From assembly GCA_945787595.1 (NCBI GenBank), contig CALZJV010000219.1:1-17825 (forward strand): DNA of 17,825 nucleotides. Reading direction: 5' to 3'. The stretch is from an uncultured Desulfobacterales bacterium. GTDB taxonomy: Bacteria > Desulfobacterota > Desulfobacteria > Desulfobacterales > JAFDCJ01. The position numbers and the translations under genes were made by a program. Shown here one piece after another: positions 15,988-17,825 of the stretch; the first letter of the stretch is position 1, and every line of letters begins with the position of its first letter. A model generated the notes under the pieces. That model searched no databases. It was not told the DNA's origin and saw only the letters and a list, made by a program, of their open reading frames with translations.

Positions 15988-16944
15988 ATGAATGTCGTAC
16001 CCTTTAAATCGACCATCGCTAAACATAATCTCGAATTGATCCGCAATGACTCGCATACACTGCAGATTAACCTGGGTTTGCTCTGTAATCAGCAGTGCCA
16101 GCACTGCCATTTGAATGCCGGACCGGGCCGCAGGGAAAACATGGATTTAGAGACTGTAGAAAAGGTAGTAAATTATGCCGAACGAAACGATTTTAAGACA
16201 ATCGATATTACCGGCGGGGCACCTGAACTGAATCCAAATCTTGGTTATTTGATAGAAAAAATTTCACCTTTTGCATCAAGGATCATGCTACGTTCCAACC
16301 TCTCTGTTATGAAGGATAAGTTTGGCAATTTGGTAGATTTGTTGAAATCTTACCGCGTGGTCATTGTGGCCTCGTTTCCCTCCATAAATGTTACTCAGAC
16401 CGATTCCCAGCGAGGCGATGGAATTTTTAAGGAAAGTATAGAAGTTCTAAAAAAATTGAACGGCTTAGGGTATGGATCAAATGATGCGGGTTTGGAACTC
16501 CATCTGGTATCCAACCCTACCGGAGCATATCTTCCCCCCACACAGAAACACGCTGAGAAAAGATTCCGGCAGGTTCTGGAAAAAAAGTGGGGCGTTGTAT
16601 TCAATAACCTTTTTTGTTTTGCCAATGCACCGCTGGGAAGATTTCGTCAATGGCTGTTAAGATCAGGAAATTTTGAACCATACATGGCAAAGCTTTTAGA
16701 TAGTTTCAATCCCGGTGCTGTAGAGGGACTCATGTGCCGAGCACAGGTATCAGTTTCATGGGATGGGTTTCTTTACGATTGTGACTTCAACATTGCGAGG
16801 GGACTTGCAATGGGCGGGCAAAATATCCACGTTTCTGAAATGAAGGGTCCTCCCCAACCGGGTAGTCAAATTATTACCGCAGATCATTGCTATACCTGCA
16901 CGGCCGGCTCCGGGTTTACCTGAGGCGGTGCCATTAGAACCTGA
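15988..16944 (+). CDS. arsS: Arsenosugar biosynthesis radical SAM selenoprotein ArsS (TGA at 16921-16923 read as Sec)
   Basis: 318 residues if the TGA at 16921 is selenocysteine (311 if it stops there). The radical SAM cluster motif is CNQQCQHC (Cys33, Cys37, Cys40), followed by the DITGGAPELNP segment at 73-83 and LRSNLSV at 101-107. The C-terminal domain holds Cys210, Cys250, Cys265, Cys301 and Cys304. The family tail is CxxCTAGxGSSC/U-GGA; here CYTCTAGSGFT is followed by TGA and then Gly-Gly-Ala-Ile-Arg-Thr and a second TGA at 16942. The first TGA therefore occupies the position of the last conserved Cys. ArsS joins the adenosyl moiety of SAM to dimethylarsenite to give 5'-deoxy-5'-dimethylarsinoyl-adenosine, the arsenosugar precursor; arsM is not in the window. 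A poor AAGAAG precedes the ATG. It is co-directional with the CMD gene, 26 bases apart. Confidence 0.88.
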
Positions 16945-16959
16945 GTTCAGGTTAACTCT
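16924..16959 (+). promoter_or_regulatory. Probable bacterial SECIS element
   Basis: Right after the in-frame TGA, AACCTG (16938-16943) pairs perfectly with CAGGTT (16948-16953) around the tetraloop AGTT; two more T-A pairs are possible beyond an AG bulge. The apical loop starts 20 bases after the TGA and has G at its second position. Both fit the general pattern of bacterial SECIS hairpins (loop roughly 16-37 bases from the UGA, a G in the first two loop bases). It also contains the final in-frame stop. A smaller GGC-GGT-GCC hairpin directly follows the TGA. Confidence 0.65.
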
Positions 16960-17052
16960 TTTGAAAATACTCGCCGGGACCATAGGACGGGCCGGGAATC
17001 ATAACCAGGATGGTGTCGAAAAACACATGGAGGTTCTTTCCCTCCACCTTTG

Positions 17053-17553
17053 ATGGATTCAAAAAATTGGGCCAACGCCGCCCCGTCGCAAGAAACATAT
17101 TACCAGCAAGATCCCTGGCCCTGTATCGTCAATACGGAAGTAAACTCAGGCAACTTCATCGTCAACCGGCAGCAGGAAACGATTCATCTGGTTGACTGGG
17201 AGATGCCCCGCTGGGGAGATCCCTCCCAAGACTTGTGCCACTTCTGTTCTCCATTGACAACGCTGTGGAAAATAAACTGGAGAATGGCGCAGGAGGAAAA
17301 AAGCAGGTTTTTGAAAACCTACAGCCGGCATTTACGAGATCGACATCTGCGGGATACGCTCATGGACCGGGTTAGGCTGCGCGATCCCTTTGTTTACCTG
17401 CGCGGAATTTCCTGGTCGGCCATGGGCTGGGTGGCATATCAGACCCGGTTTTCAGGCATGAAAAACCCGGATACCTGGGCCAAACTGCAGCAATATATGA
17501 ACATAGAACTCATCCGCTCCCTGTTTGATCCGTTTATCCAAAATAAATCATAA
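17053..17553 (+). pseudogene. N-terminally truncated APH/choline-kinase-like phosphotransferase
   Basis: 166 residues from the ATG at 17053 (a TTG at 17050 is in frame). The protein is only the C-terminal half of an APH-fold small-molecule kinase. The catalytic loop is NTEVNSGNFIVN, a family variant of HxDxxxxN with Glu in place of Asp. The metal-binding segment is LVDWEMPRWGDPSQDLCHF, followed by the helical C-lobe. Full members are about 340 residues, with an N-lobe and ATP-binding Lys that are absent here. Neither the ~105 bases after arsS nor the other two frames show an N-lobe, so this is probably a deletion remnant, though a short real protein cannot be excluded. There is no good ribosome binding site. 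Such kinases recur near arsS genes in my recollection, which suggests it was part of the same cluster. Confidence 0.6.
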
Positions 17554-17569
17554 GGAGGCAAGCTGTATC

Positions 17570-17701
17570 ATGTCAAAGATATCCGGGAAGCTTGGCTCGC
17601 AGACTAGTCTAAGACAGTCTAACCGGCCTCGGGCAGTCCGGGGTATCACAGGCCTGCCCCTGTTCAAAAAAGACCAGTCCAAATTTTCTAAATTTTTTTG
17701 A
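17570..17701 (+). CDS. Possible 43-residue small protein, unrecognised
   Basis: An ATG at 17570 follows AAGGAGG (17552-17558), the best Shine-Dalgarno in this part of the window, right at the end of the phosphotransferase fragment. The product is basic (Arg/Lys-rich) with no membrane segment and no recognised motif, and ends at TGA 17699-17701. It could be a real small gene or the start of a gene destroyed by the same rearrangement that truncated the phosphotransferase. The good initiation site is the only support. Confidence 0.25.
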   Translation: MSKISGKLGSQTSLRQSNRPRAVRGITGLPLFKKDQSKFSKFF

Positions 17702-17763
17702 TTATGCTCTACCTGCCAGATGTTAACATATAGATTTGCTAAACAAATTTTCAAAGAGTGAAA

Positions 17764-17795
17764 AGTAAAGATCCGGGTCCAGAGGGCCCGGCTTT
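17764..17795 (+). terminator. GC-rich hairpin repeat, compact copy
   Basis: CCGGGTCC (17773-17780) and GGGCCCGG (17784-17791) make an 8-bp stem (one G-U) with a 3-base loop, flanked by AGTAAAGAT and CTTT. It would serve as a transcription terminator for the arsS group, although the T-run is short. The same flanked stem, with a much longer loop, occurs at 6514-6607, so it is also a dispersed repeat. A second small hairpin, ACCCC-TGA-GGGGT, follows at 17801-17813. Confidence 0.5.
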
Positions 17796-17825
17796 GGTCC
17801 ACCCCTGAGGGGTGATATGGGTGAT

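Overview
The window is bacterial: short intergenic gaps, good Shine-Dalgarno sites and, as far as I can see, every real gene on the + strand. Protein style, use of a selenocysteine codon, and gaps filled with short-word inverted repeats suggest an anaerobic or facultative member of the Desulfobacterota (deltaproteobacterial type). That placement is an inference; no rRNA or other marker gene is present.

Layout. (1) 1-2612: an exported DUF547 protein and a mercuric-reductase-like FAD/NAD(P) disulfide oxidoreductase. (2) 2613-7894: sugar-phosphate genes, namely glucose-6-phosphate dehydrogenase (zwf), glucokinase (glk) and transaldolase (tal), with a TVP38/TMEM64 membrane protein between zwf and glk. 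(3) 8052-8720: a Tat-exported molybdopterin oxidoreductase of the sulfite-oxidase fold. (4) 8820-13596: two consecutive TCA-cycle enzymes, aconitase (acnA) and NADP-isocitrate dehydrogenase (icd), separated by a single-domain REP-associated transposase (RAYT) bracketed by REP hairpins. The aconitase reading frame is broken near 9381-9391. (5) 13597-15523: a repeat-filled gap and an LCAT-like lipoprotein lipase. (6) 15629-17825: a CxxC carboxymuconolactone-decarboxylase-fold protein, the radical SAM enzyme ArsS, an N-terminally truncated phosphotransferase and a terminator-like hairpin.

The strongest observation is that arsS does not end at its first stop. The TGA at 16921 sits where the family has its last conserved Cys. 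The in-frame downstream codons restore the family's Gly-Gly-Ala tail, and a hairpin with a G in its apical loop lies at bacterial-SECIS distance. I read it as a selenoprotein of 318 residues. CMD protein plus ArsS is a recognised arsenosugar-biosynthesis pair. The DUF547, FAD-oxidoreductase and TVP38 genes are, from memory, frequent companions of such clusters, so the window may hold a scattered arsenosugar/arsenic module interleaved with NADPH-generating genes (zwf, icd).

The intergenic DNA is also notable. Four gaps are built from reiterated short words arranged as inverted repeats. One GC-rich hairpin occurs twice in the window, 11 kb apart, in a compact form and in a form expanded by a tandem duplication.
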